Of a DNA stretch of 64,000 nucleotides, positions 31,905 through 40,382 are shown one piece after another (the first letter of the stretch is position 1; each line of letters opens with the position of its first letter). The DNA is taken from positions 62,001-126,000 of the forward strand of contig NZ_BMDG01000008.1 of NCBI RefSeq assembly GCF_014635665.1. The letters are read 5' to 3'. The notes below the pieces were generated by a model. That model did not search any database, was not told the origin of the DNA, and worked only from the letters and a program-made list of their open reading frames with translations. The translations under genes were made by a program, and so were the position numbers. The stretch is from Isoptericola cucumis (GTDB lineage Bacteria; Actinomycetota; Actinomycetes; Actinomycetales; Cellulomonadaceae).

Positions 31905-32878
31905 TTGACGAAGTCCGCGACGTTGTCCGAGGTGACCGTCTCCACCGGCACGGGGATCTCGGCGTCGACGCTCTCGCCCGCGAGCACCTGCGACATCACC
32001 TCGACGGCCTGCTTGCCCAGCTCCACGGGCTGCTGGGCGATGGTCGCGACCATGGTGCCCTCCTGCACGGCGGCCAGGGCGTCGTCGGTGCCGTCGAAGC
32101 CGACGACCGCGACGTCGTCCCCGGCCCGGTCGCCGAGCGCCTGGACGGCGCCGAGCGCCATCTCGTCGTTCTCGGCGAACACGCCCACGGCGTCGGGGTG
32201 GGACTGGAGCAGGTTGGTGGCGACGTCGAGCGCCTCGGCACGGTCGAAGTTCGCCGTCTGCGTCGCCACGACCTCGATGTCCGGGTAGGCGGCGATGCCC
32301 TCGGCGAAGCCCTCGCCGCGGTCGCGGCTCGCGGACGTGCCGGCCACGCCCTGCAGCACGATCACCTCGCCCTTCTCGCCGATGGCGGCGGCGAGCGCGT
32401 CGGCGGCCTGCTTGCCGCCCGCGACGTTGTCGCTGGACACCAGCGAGTCGACCTCGGCGCCGTTGACGGCACGGTCCACCGCGACCACGGGGAGGTCGGC
32501 CTGCACGGCCGGCCCGATCCCGGCGCCGGCGGCGTCGGAGTCGACCGGGTTGATGATGAGGCCCTCGGCGCCGCCGGTCACGGAGTTCGCGACCTGGTTC
32601 GCCTCGGCCGTGGAGTCGTTCTGCGCGTCGACGACCTCGAGCTCGATGCCGAGCTCGTCGGCGGCGCTCTGGGCGCCGTCGCGCACGTCGACGAAGAACG
32701 GGTTGTTCAGCGTGGACAGCGACAGGGTGACCGACGCGCCGTCGGCGGCGCCCCCGTCACCGCCCTCGCCGTCCGTGCCCCCCGAGTCGCGGTTGCAGGC
32801 CGCGAGCGTGAGGGCGAGCGTCGTGCCGAGCGCGACGGTGGCCGTGAGACGGCCGGTACGAGAGACGTTCCGCAGCAT
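31901..32878 (-). CDS. rbsB: Ribose ABC importer binding lipoprotein
   Basis: A 325-residue exported protein with lipobox LAAC at residues 24-27 and a Gly/Asp-rich linker. The RbsB-type periplasmic-binding fold is clear: VTLSLSTLNNPFFVDVRDGAQSAADELG, VVDAQNDSTAEANQV, LIINPVDSDAAGAGI and VAVVGFDGTDDALAAVQEG. It captures ribose for RbsC/RbsA. AAGGAG stands 8 nt before the ATG. It is separated from rbsC by only 27 bp. Confidence 0.93.
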   Translation of the reverse strand: MLRNVSRTGRLTATVALGTTLALTLAACNRDSGGTDGEGGDGGAADGASVTLSLSTLNNPFFVDVRDGAQSAADELGIELEVVDAQNDSTAEANQVANSVTGGAEGLIINPVDSDAAGAGIGPAVQADLPVVAVDRAVNGAEVDSLVSSDNVAGGKQAADALAAAIGEKGEVIVLQGVAGTSASRDRGEGFAEGIAAYPDIEVVATQTANFDRAEALDVATNLLQSHPDAVGVFAENDEMALGAVQALGDRAGDDVAVVGFDGTDDALAAVQEGTMVATIAQQPVELGKQAVEVMSQVLAGESVDAEIPVPVETVTSDNVADFVK

Positions 32879-32905
32879 GGTGATGCTCCTTCAGCGGGTC
32901 GGTGG

Positions 32906-33883
32906 TCAGTGACGGGTGTTCTTGCGGCGCAGGACGTCGATCCCGACCGCGACGGCGATGACGACGCCGATGACGACCTGCTGCCAGAACGAGGACACGT
33001 TCATGAGGTTCAGGCCGTTGCGGATCACCGCGAGGATGAGGGCGCCGACGAGGGTGCCGGACACGCGCCCGACCCCGCCGGCCAGCGACGCGCCGCCGAT
33101 GACGACCGCCGCGATCGCGTCCAGCTCGTAGCCCGCGCCCGCCTGGGGCTGGGCCGACGTCAGCCGGCCGGCGAGCAGCATGCCCGCCAGCCCCGCGTAC
33201 AGGCCGGAGAGCGTGAACACGGTGACGAGCACCCGGCGCACGCGGATGCCGGACAGGCGCGCCGCCTCGACGTTGCCGCCGACGGCGTACATCTCGCGCC
33301 CGACGACGGTCCGGTTGAGGATCAGCGACGCCACGAGGCCCGCCACGAGCAGCACCAGGATCGGCACCGGCACGCCGAGCACGGTGCTGCCGAGGAACGA
33401 CACCTCGGACGCGGTGGCGATCGGCCGGCCGTCCGAGACGACCAGCGTGAGGCCGCGCGCCACGGACAGCATCGCCAGGGTGGCGATGAACGACGGCAGG
33501 CGCCCGTACGCGACGGCCATGCCGGAGACGGCGCCCGTGAGCGCGCCCGTCGCCAGCCCGGCGACGACGGACAGCCAGCCCGGCATCCCCGCCGAGGCGT
33601 ACGACCAGGCGGAGATCATCGCCGCCAGCGCCGCGACCGAGCCGACCGACAGGTCGATCCCGCCCGCGACGATGACGAAGGTCATGCCGAACGCGAGCAC
33701 CGCGATGGTGGACGCCTGGACGCCGATGTTCAGCAGGTTGTTGCCCGTGAGGAAGTCCGGGGTCGCGACGAACAGCGCGACGCACAGCACGACGAGGCCG
33801 ACCAGGGCCCCGTTCTCGGCGAGGAACCTCCCGACGCGGGAGTGCCCCCGGCCCGTGGGCCTGGTGGTGGTGGCGGTGGTCAT
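32906..33883 (-). CDS. rbsC: Ribose ABC importer permease
   Basis: A 325-residue membrane protein of the BPD_transp_2 class with about eight to ten hydrophobic segments. It shows FLTGNNLLNIGVQASTIAVLAFGMTFVIVAGGIDLSVGSVAAL, the family's best conserved stretch, and NGLNLMNVSSFWQQVVIG near the end. AAGGAG precedes the ATG, whose A overlaps the rbsA stop (ATGA). Confidence 0.94.
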   Translation of the reverse strand: MTTATTTRPTGRGHSRVGRFLAENGALVGLVVLCVALFVATPDFLTGNNLLNIGVQASTIAVLAFGMTFVIVAGGIDLSVGSVAALAAMISAWSYASAGMPGWLSVVAGLATGALTGAVSGMAVAYGRLPSFIATLAMLSVARGLTLVVSDGRPIATASEVSFLGSTVLGVPVPILVLLVAGLVASLILNRTVVGREMYAVGGNVEAARLSGIRVRRVLVTVFTLSGLYAGLAGMLLAGRLTSAQPQAGAGYELDAIAAVVIGGASLAGGVGRVSGTLVGALILAVIRNGLNLMNVSSFWQQVVIGVVIAVAVGIDVLRRKNTRH

Positions 33884-35451
33884 GACTCGGCTCCTTCGGC
33901 GCGGTCCTCGGCGTCCCGGTCGACGTCCCGGACCGCGAGGGACATCACCTGGTCCTGGGTGGCACCGGCGGCGTCCAGCTCGCCCGCGAGGTGCCCACCG
34001 CTCATCACGAGGATGCGGTCGCTCATGCCCAGCACCTCGGGCAGGTCGCTGGAGACCATGACGACCGCGCCGCCGGCGGCGGTGACGGAGTTGACGAACT
34101 CGTAGATCTCGACGCGGGCGCCGACGTCGACGCCGCGGGTCGGCTCGTCCAGCAGCAGCACGCGGGAGCCCGCGAGCACCCAGCGCCCGAAGACGACCTT
34201 CTGCTGGTTGCCGCCCGACAGGTCGCCGACCGTCTGGTCGACGTCGCGCATCCGCACCCGCAGCTGCTCGGAGACCGTTCGCGCGCGCGAGCGCTGCCCC
34301 GCCCGGTCGACGAACCCGGCGCGGGCGGTGGACCGCAGCGTCGCGTACCCGAGGTTCTCCGCGACGGTCGCGCCGAGCACGAGCCCCTGCGTCTTGCGGT
34401 CCTCCGGCACGTGGCCGACCCCGGCCCGGATCGCCCCGGCGACGTCCTTGCGCCGCAGCGGGCGCCCCTCGACCAGCACGGTGCCCGAGTCGTACGGGTC
34501 GGCGCCCGCGATCGAGCGCAGCAGCTCCGTGCGGCCCGCGCCCACGAGGCCCGCGACGCCGACCACCTCGCCCGCCCGGGCCTGGAAGGTCACGTCCTGC
34601 AGCACGCCCGAGCGGGTCAGGCCGCGCACGTCGAGCAGCACGTCGTCGGGCCCGTCGTGCTCGCGGCGGCGGGGGAACTGGTCGGCGATGTCGCGACCCA
34701 CCATGAGGCGCACCAGCTCCGGCTCCGGCGTGGTCGCGGGGACCTCGTCGACGAGTCGCCCGTCGCGCAGCACGCTGACGCTGTCGCCGATCTCCGCGAT
34801 CTCGTCGAGGTGGTGGCTGATGAAGACCATCGCCACCCCGGCCTCGCGCAGCTCGCGCACGACGCGGAAGAGCTGGTCGATCTCGGTGCGCGTCAGCGCG
34901 GCGGTGGGCTCGTCGAGGACGAGGATGCGCGCGTCCAGGCTCAGGGCCTTCGCGATCTCCACGAGCTGCTGGCGCGCCACGCCCAGCTCGCCCACCTGGT
35001 GGCCGGGGTCGACGTCGAGCCCGATGCGCTCCAGCGCACGGCGCGCCGTGTCGCGCATCGCCTTCCGGTCGAGCAGGCCGCCGCGCCGGGGCATGCGGCC
35101 CAGGGAGATGTTCTCGGCCACCGTCATGCTCGGCACGAGGTTGAGCTCCTGGTGGATCGTCGCGATCCCCAGCGCCTCCGCGGCCCGCACGTCCGGCAGC
35201 GTCACGGCCTCGCCGTCCACGACGACCCGGCCGCCGTCCGGCTGGTAGATGCCCGACATCATCTTGATGAGCGTGGACTTCCCCGCGCCGTTCTCGCCGA
35301 GCAGCACCTGCACGCGCCCGGGGCGCACGTGCACGGTGACGTCCTCGACCACCGTGACCGGGCCGAACGTCTTGGTGACGCCCTCCAGCGACAGCAGCGG
35401 GGCGGGGGCGCCGTCGGGGCGCTCGGGGGCGTCGGGTGTCGACGGGTTCAT
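33880..35451 (-). CDS. rbsA: Ribose ABC importer ATPase (two nucleotide-binding domains)
   Basis: A 523-residue tandem ATPase. Domain 1 has Walker A GENGAGKST, Walker B LVLDEPTAAL and a signature region LGVARQQLVEIAKAL. In domain 2 the Walker A is degenerate (GLVGAGRTEL), the signature is LSGGNQQKVVFGRW and the Walker B is VLLLDEPTRGVD. Such asymmetry is normal for RbsA. ATG at 35449-35451 has AGGAGG ahead and overlaps the rbsR stop. Confidence 0.94.
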   Translation of the reverse strand: MNPSTPDAPERPDGAPAPLLSLEGVTKTFGPVTVVEDVTVHVRPGRVQVLLGENGAGKSTLIKMMSGIYQPDGGRVVVDGEAVTLPDVRAAEALGIATIHQELNLVPSMTVAENISLGRMPRRGGLLDRKAMRDTARRALERIGLDVDPGHQVGELGVARQQLVEIAKALSLDARILVLDEPTAALTRTEIDQLFRVVRELREAGVAMVFISHHLDEIAEIGDSVSVLRDGRLVDEVPATTPEPELVRLMVGRDIADQFPRRREHDGPDDVLLDVRGLTRSGVLQDVTFQARAGEVVGVAGLVGAGRTELLRSIAGADPYDSGTVLVEGRPLRRKDVAGAIRAGVGHVPEDRKTQGLVLGATVAENLGYATLRSTARAGFVDRAGQRSRARTVSEQLRVRMRDVDQTVGDLSGGNQQKVVFGRWVLAGSRVLLLDEPTRGVDVGARVEIYEFVNSVTAAGGAVVMVSSDLPEVLGMSDRILVMSGGHLAGELDAAGATQDQVMSLAVRDVDRDAEDRAEGAES

Positions 35452-36506
35452 GCGGGCCTCCTGGCGGGTCCGGTGGACCCGCGGACGACGAGGTGGGCGG
35501 GCAGGACGGCCGACGACGCCGGACGCCCCGCGAGCAGGTCGCGCACCGCGTCGGCGGCGAGCGCGCCCATGCGGGCGGGGTCGTGGGCGACGACCGTCAG
35601 GGCGGGGGTGACGAGGGAGAACGCGGCCAGGTCGTCGTAGCCGACGAGGGAGACGTCCTCGCCGACGCGCACGCCGCGCTCGCGCAGCACCTCGAGGGCG
35701 CCGAGGGTCATGGGCGAGTCGGCGCCGATGATCGCCGTCGGCGGGTCGTCGAGGTCGAGGAGCCGACGCGCGCCGGCGACGCCGCTCGCGTGCTGGAAGT
35801 CCCCCTGGGCGACCAGCGCCGGGTCCGGGTCGAGGTCGCCCGCGGCCGCCGCCTCGCGGTAGGCGCGCAGGCGCTCGCGGCCGGTGGACGTCTCCTGCGG
35901 GCCGGCGATGAGCCCGACACGCCGGTGCCCCAGCGCGACGAGGTGCTCCACCGCCTCCCGCAGGCCGGTGCGGTTGTCGGAGGTGATGCTGGGGACGGAC
36001 ACGTCGCCGGAACCGTCGGAGCCGTCGGAGCCGTCGGAGCCGTCGGAGCCGTCGGCGAGCGTCCGGTCCACGAAGACGACGGGGATGCCCAGGCCGAGCA
36101 CCTCCCGCAGGGTGCCGGAGCCGTCGCCCTGCGGGGCGATGACCATCGCGTCGACCCGCTGCTCGACGAGCAGGTCGAGGTACCGGTCCTGCTGGTCGAC
36201 GGACTCGTCGGCGTTGCACACGACCGTCGCCATGCCCGCCTGCAGGGCCCGGCGCTCGACGGCGTAGGCGATCTCGGCGAAGAACGGGTTGCGCACGTCC
36301 GAGACGAGGATGCCGATCGTGCCGGTGCGGGTCTTGCGCAGCGACCGGGCGCGGGCGTCGGGCCGGTAGCCGAGCTCGGCGACCGCCGCGTCGACGTTCG
36401 CCCGGGAGGCGGGGGACGTCGCGGGGTGGCCCGAGAGCACGCGCGACGCCGTCGCGACGGACACCCCGGCACGTGCCGCGACGTCCCGGATCGTCACCGA
36501 CCGCAT
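35448..36506 (-). CDS. rbsR: LacI-family repressor of the ribose operon
   Basis: A 352-residue regulator. The LacI helix-turn-helix with hinge is at the start: TIRDVAARAGVSVATASRVLSGH (4-26), SLRKTRTGTIGILVSDVRNPFFAE, then the ribose-binding-protein-like effector domain. ATG 36504-36506 was chosen because the HTH starts at residue 4; a longer frame to 36551 runs toward the operator. In mid-protein, a five-fold Ser-Asp-Gly repeat (encoded 36012-36056) follows VDRTLAD, an unusual insertion in a surface loop. As first gene of the operon it is autoregulated from the dyad at 36552-36587. Ribose is the expected inducer. Confidence 0.9.
   Translation of the reverse strand: MRSVTIRDVAARAGVSVATASRVLSGHPATSPASRANVDAAVAELGYRPDARARSLRKTRTGTIGILVSDVRNPFFAEIAYAVERRALQAGMATVVCNADESVDQQDRYLDLLVEQRVDAMVIAPQGDGSGTLREVLGLGIPVVFVDRTLADGSDGSDGSDGSDGSGDVSVPSITSDNRTGLREAVEHLVALGHRRVGLIAGPQETSTGRERLRAYREAAAAGDLDPDPALVAQGDFQHASGVAGARRLLDLDDPPTAIIGADSPMTLGALEVLRERGVRVGEDVSLVGYDDLAAFSLVTPALTVVAHDPARMGALAADAVRDLLAGRPASSAVLPAHLVVRGSTGPARRPA
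36012..36056 (-). repeat. 9-bp tandem repeat inside rbsR
   Basis: Nearly five copies of GCCGTCGGA (plus strand) encode consecutive Ser-Asp-Gly units in the repressor. As the unit is a multiple of three, slippage would change protein length, not frame. Confidence 0.85.
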
Positions 36507-36551
36507 CTCGTCCCCACCTCGTCGTGTCCCGTCCATCCGGTGATCGTCCAC

Positions 36552-36587
36552 CTCGTGGAACCGTTTCCATGGAAACGGTTACACGAG
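36552..36587. promoter_or_regulatory. rbs operator (36-bp dyad)
   Basis: The core 36559-36580 is a perfect 22-bp palindrome with half-site AACCGTTTCCA, centred on a CATGG. After one mismatch on each side (36558/36581) the symmetry goes on for six more base pairs (CTCGTG/CACGAG), so 17 of 18 positions pair. This is the form of a LacI-family operator. It lies 46 bp upstream of the rbsR ATG. Confidence 0.85.
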
Positions 36588-36718
36588 CGTGGCACACCCG
36601 GCGCCGCCGGGCAAGCCTCCGGCCGCCCACCCCTTCCGTCACCCGCCCACCCGACCGTTCACCCGCTCTTCCCCCTGCCGTCGGGCGGGCGGCACCGGGG
36701 GCCGCTAGCGTCGCGGGC

Positions 36719-37990
36719 GTGACCACGCGACGCCGCACCCGCACCGCCGCCACGGCCCTCGCCGTGGCCCTGCCCGCCCTGCTGCTGCCGCTCGCCGCCA
36801 GCGCCCACGGCGGGCCGGGCGACGGGCCCGGCAGGCCCGGGCACCCCGGCCACGGCGGCACGCACCAGACCCTGCGCGTCGCGACCTACAACCTGTCGCT
36901 CAACCGCGCCGCCGAGGGCGAGCTGCAGGCGGACCTGGCCACCGGCGGCGACGCCCAGGCGCGCACCGTCGCCGAGGTGATCCAGCGTGCCGACCCCGAC
37001 GTCGTGCTCCTCAACGAGTTCGACTTCGACGACGCCCACGCGTCGGTCGACCTGTTCCGCGAGAACTACCTCGAGGTGTCCCAGGGCGGCGCCGACCCGG
37101 TGCGCTACCGCTACGCGTACACGGCGCCGTCGAACACCGGCGTCCCCAGCGGCTTCGACCTGAACAACGACGGCACGGTGGGCGGCGGCGACGACGCGTT
37201 CGGCTTCGGCGAGTTCGAGGGCCAGTACGGGATGGTGGTCCTGTCGAAGCACCCGATCGACACCGCGAACGTGCGCACCTTCCAGCACTTCCTGTGGAAG
37301 GACATGCCCGGCGCGCTGCTCCCGGACGACCCGGCCACGCCCGAGCCGGCCGACTGGTTCGACGACGACGAGCTCGACGTCGTGCGCCTGTCGAGCAAGT
37401 CGCACTGGGACGTGCCCGTCCGCGTCGGCCGCCAGACCGTGCACGTGCTGGCGTCGCACCCGACGCCGCCCACGTTCGACGGCCCGGAGGACCGCAACGG
37501 CCGCCGCAACCACGACGAGATCCGCTTCTGGGCCGATTACGTGACGCCCGGCAAGGCGTCCCGCTACGTCTACGACGACGAGGGGCGCCGCGGCGGGCTG
37601 AGCCCGCGCGAGAGCTTCGTGGTCCTCGGCGACCAGAACGCCGACCCGCACGACGGCGACTCGGTCGACGTCGCGATCGACCAGCTCCTCGACCACCCCC
37701 GGATCACCGACCCGCGCCCGACGTCCGCCGGCGCCGTCGAGGCCGCGGCCCTGCAGGGCGGCACCAACGCCACCCACACAGGTGACCCCGCCCTCGACAC
37801 CGCCGACTTCGCCGACACCGCGCCCGGCAACCTGCGCGCCGACTACGTGCTGCCGTCGAAGAGCCTGCGGGTGCGCGACACCGGCGTGTTCTGGCCGACG
37901 CAGGCCGACCCGCTGTCCCGGCTCACCGGCGTCTACCCGTTCCCGTCCAGCGACCACCGGCTGGTGTGGACGGACGTCGCGGTCCGCTGA
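36719..37990 (+). CDS. Secreted endonuclease/exonuclease/phosphatase-family protein
   Basis: A 423-residue exported protein: signal peptide TAATALAVALPALLLPLAASA, then a Gly/His/Pro-rich stretch. The DNase I-like fold follows, with LRVATYNLSLNRA (metal-binding Asn), DPDVVLLNEFDFD (Glu), VLASHPTPPTFDG, FVVLGDQNADP (Asp and Asn) and FPSSDHRLVWTDV (the final Asp-His pair). All catalytic positions of the superfamily are present. The substrate may be nucleic acid, phospholipid or an inositol phosphate. GTG 36719 lies 7 nt after TAGCGT (36706-36711), so it is probably leaderless. The first of two neighbouring exported proteins. Confidence 0.83.
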   Translation: MTTRRRTRTAATALAVALPALLLPLAASAHGGPGDGPGRPGHPGHGGTHQTLRVATYNLSLNRAAEGELQADLATGGDAQARTVAEVIQRADPDVVLLNEFDFDDAHASVDLFRENYLEVSQGGADPVRYRYAYTAPSNTGVPSGFDLNNDGTVGGGDDAFGFGEFEGQYGMVVLSKHPIDTANVRTFQHFLWKDMPGALLPDDPATPEPADWFDDDELDVVRLSSKSHWDVPVRVGRQTVHVLASHPTPPTFDGPEDRNGRRNHDEIRFWADYVTPGKASRYVYDDEGRRGGLSPRESFVVLGDQNADPHDGDSVDVAIDQLLDHPRITDPRPTSAGAVEAAALQGGTNATHTGDPALDTADFADTAPGNLRADYVLPSKSLRVRDTGVFWPTQADPLSRLTGVYPFPSSDHRLVWTDVAVR

Positions 37991-38110
37991 CGGCCCGGTT
38001 TCACCCGGCGCTTCACCTCGTCGCTGCGTGCCGTCGCTGGCGAGCGGGCCGGAGCGCTCGCAGTCTCGAAGGTGCTGTGTCCCCCGCACCGACGAGCCCT
38101 GGAGCATCCC

Positions 38111-39241
38111 ATGAGACGCACCCTCACCGCGGTCGCCGCGGCAGCGACGGCGCTGCTGCTGACCGCGAGCCCGGCCCTCGCCCACGGCGGCGGCAAGCCG
38201 TCGCCCCGGCCGCCCGTCGTCACCGACCTCGCGACAGGCCTGGTCACCCCGCTCTCCGCCGCGTCCGGTCCGCGCGGCAGCACGTTCGTCACCCAGAACT
38301 TCGCCGGGCTGCTCACGTCCGTCGCGCGCGACGGCACCACCGAGGTCGTCTACGCGTCCGAGGGCGGCGCCGAGGTCGGCGGGGTCTCGTACTCGGGCCG
38401 CACGGTCACCTTCACCGAGACGGAGTACGGCGCGACGGGGCCGTCGGCGTCGAGCCTCAGGACCGTGCGGGTGGACCGGAACGGCGCCCCGGCCGGCGCG
38501 GCCCGCACCGTCGCGGACCTCCGGGCCTACGAGGACGCCCGCAACCCGGACGGGCGCGTGACCTACGGGCTGCGCGACGCCCCGCAGTCGTGCCTCGACC
38601 AGTTCCCCGCCGAGATGCCCGGCAGCTACACCGGCATCCAGGACTCCCACCCGTACGCCACCACGACCCGGCACGGCACCACCTATGTGGCGGACGCCGG
38701 CATGAACGCGATCCTGTCCGTGAGCGACCGCGGCCGCGTCCGCACCGTCGCTGTGCTCCCGGCGCAGCCGGCGGTCGTCACGGCCGAGGCGGCGGAGGCG
38801 AACGGGCTGCCCGACTGCGCCGTCGGGGAGACGTTCTGGTTCGAGCCCGTGCCCACGGACGTCGAGGTGGGGCCCCGGGGCAAGCTCTACGTGACCACCC
38901 TGCCGGGCGGACCGGAGGACGCGAGCCTCGGGGCGCGCGGCGCCGTCTACACGGTCGACCCGTGGCGCGGCTCCGTGCGTGAGGTCGCCGACGGCTTCCT
39001 GGGCGCCACCAACCTCGCCGTCTCCCCGTGGGGCACCGTGTACGTGGCCGAGATGTTCGGCGGCGCGATCACCCGGGTGACGTGGCACGGCCACCGGACC
39101 GTCGTCGAGGAGGCCACCCCAGCCGGCCTGGAGTGGTCGCGGCACGGCCTGCTCGCCACGGTCGACGCCCTGGGCGACGAGACCGCCCCGCCCGCCGGCC
39201 GGCTCGTGAGCATCGACCTGCACCGGCACGGCTGGCGCTGA
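38111..39241 (+). CDS. Secreted ScyD/ScyE-family beta-propeller protein
   Basis: A 376-residue exported protein: signal peptide to about residue 25 (TASPALA), then NHL/propeller-like repeats: VTPLSAASGPRGSTFVTQN, GIQDSHPYATTTRHGTTYVADAG, PTDVEVGPRGKLYVTTLPGG, ATNLAVSPWGTVYVAEMFGG. The repeats match the ScyD/ScyE family named after cyanobacterial scytonemin genes, but in actinobacteria its role is unknown. ATG 38111 directly follows the GGAG of the leader; a frame starting at 38072 only adds a basic peptide. Confidence 0.8.
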   Translation: MRRTLTAVAAAATALLLTASPALAHGGGKPSPRPPVVTDLATGLVTPLSAASGPRGSTFVTQNFAGLLTSVARDGTTEVVYASEGGAEVGGVSYSGRTVTFTETEYGATGPSASSLRTVRVDRNGAPAGAARTVADLRAYEDARNPDGRVTYGLRDAPQSCLDQFPAEMPGSYTGIQDSHPYATTTRHGTTYVADAGMNAILSVSDRGRVRTVAVLPAQPAVVTAEAAEANGLPDCAVGETFWFEPVPTDVEVGPRGKLYVTTLPGGPEDASLGARGAVYTVDPWRGSVREVADGFLGATNLAVSPWGTVYVAEMFGGAITRVTWHGHRTVVEEATPAGLEWSRHGLLATVDALGDETAPPAGRLVSIDLHRHGWR

Positions 39242-39287
39242 CCCCCGCCGGGCCCGACGGGATCCCCGCCGGGCCCGGTGGCCGCGC
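39242..39287. repeat. Direct GC-rich repeat between converging genes
   Basis: CCCCGCCGGGCCCG occurs twice (39243-39256, 39264-39277) in the 46-bp gap. Its self-complementary GGGCCC cores could form stems acting as a shared terminator. Confidence 0.4.
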
Positions 39288-40382
39288 TCAGGGCGTGAGC
39301 ACCCGCGCCTGCTGCTGCGCGAGCACGCTCAGCTCGGCCGCCTTGAAGGCGTGCTCCTGCGTCATGGCGTTCTCGGTGCGCTCCAGGCAGTCGAGGACGA
39401 GCTGCCCGAAATAGGGGAACCCGGCCTTGCCGTCGGCGACGAGGTGGTGCTCGCCCTCGCCGGCGACGAGGAAGACGTGCCCGCCGCCCTCGCCGGTGCC
39501 GACGTTCACGTACTTGCGCAGCTCGAGGTAGCCGTCCGTGCCGAGGATGATCGTGCGCCCGTCGCCCCACGTGCTCAGGCCGTCCGGCGTGAACCAGTCG
39601 ACGCGGCAGTACCCCGTGGCGCCGTTGTCCATGACGATGCCGGCCTCGCCGAAGTCGTCGAGCTCGGGGTGGTCGGGGTGGTGGTAGTTCGCGATCGCCG
39701 CGTGGCTGACCTCCGCGTCCTTCGCCCCGGCGAAGTGCAGCATCTGGTCGAAGTTGTGGCTCCCGATGTCGCACAGGATGCCGCCGTACTTCTCCTTCTC
39801 GAAGAACCAGTCCGGTCGCCCGGTGCCGAGGCGGTGCGGGCCCAGACCCATCACCTGCAGCACCCGCCCGATCGCGCCCCGGTCGACGAGCTGCTCGGCC
39901 AGCACGGCCGCCTCGACGTGGATCCGCTCGGAGTAGTAGACGGCGTACTTCCGCCCGGTGCGGGCGGTCGCCTCCCGCGCGGCGGCGAGCTGCTCGAGCG
40001 TCGTCAGGGGCGCCTTGTCCGTGAAGTAGTCCTTGCCCGCCTCCATGACGCGCAGGCCGAGCGCGCACCGCTCGGACGTCACGGCCGCGCCCGCGACCAG
40101 GCGCACCTCGGCGTCGTCGAGGATCTCCGCCTCGCTGCGCGCCACCCGCACGTCGGGGAACTTCCGCCGCATCGCCTCGACCCTGGCCGGGTCCGGGTCG
40201 TGCACCCACTTCAGGGTGCCGCCCGCGCCCGCGAGGCCCTCGCACATGCCGTACACGTGGCCGTGGTCGAGGCTGGTCGCCGCGAACGCGAACTCGCCCG
40301 GCTCCACCACCGGCGCGGGCACAGGGTCCGGCGCGTACGCCGCGCCGCTCGCGCTACCTCCGCGGGGGCTCCTCAGGTTCAT
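39288..40382 (-). CDS. Gfo/Idh/MocA-family oxidoreductase
   Basis: A 364-residue dehydrogenase-like protein. The Rossmann start is divergent (FAFAATSLDHGHVYGMCEGL), lacking a textbook GxGxxG. The later core is good: DYFTDKAPLTTLEQLAAAREA with the EKP-like DKAP, YYSERIHVEAAVLAEQL, and GGILCDIGSHNFDQMLHFAG, the family's helix with the catalytic-type D-x-x-x-H. Start ATG 40380-40382 overlaps the stop of the upstream paralogue (ATGA). The two are an operon under the palindromic operator at 41567. Likely substrates are sugars or inositols; none can be named. Confidence 0.83.
   Translation of the reverse strand: MNLRSPRGGSASGAAYAPDPVPAPVVEPGEFAFAATSLDHGHVYGMCEGLAGAGGTLKWVHDPDPARVEAMRRKFPDVRVARSEAEILDDAEVRLVAGAAVTSERCALGLRVMEAGKDYFTDKAPLTTLEQLAAAREATARTGRKYAVYYSERIHVEAAVLAEQLVDRGAIGRVLQVMGLGPHRLGTGRPDWFFEKEKYGGILCDIGSHNFDQMLHFAGAKDAEVSHAAIANYHHPDHPELDDFGEAGIVMDNGATGYCRVDWFTPDGLSTWGDGRTIILGTDGYLELRKYVNVGTGEGGGHVFLVAGEGEHHLVADGKAGFPYFGQLVLDCLERTENAMTQEHAFKAAELSVLAQQQARVLTP

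Noticed and set aside
36012-36056. Possible CRISPR-like array
   Set aside because: The 9-bp units are contiguous with no spacers and lie in frame within rbsR.
33880-36861. A 993-codon frame over rbsA and rbsR
   Set aside because: The first half is an Arg-rich shadow of rbsR; the true rbsA starts at ATG 35451 after AGGAGG.
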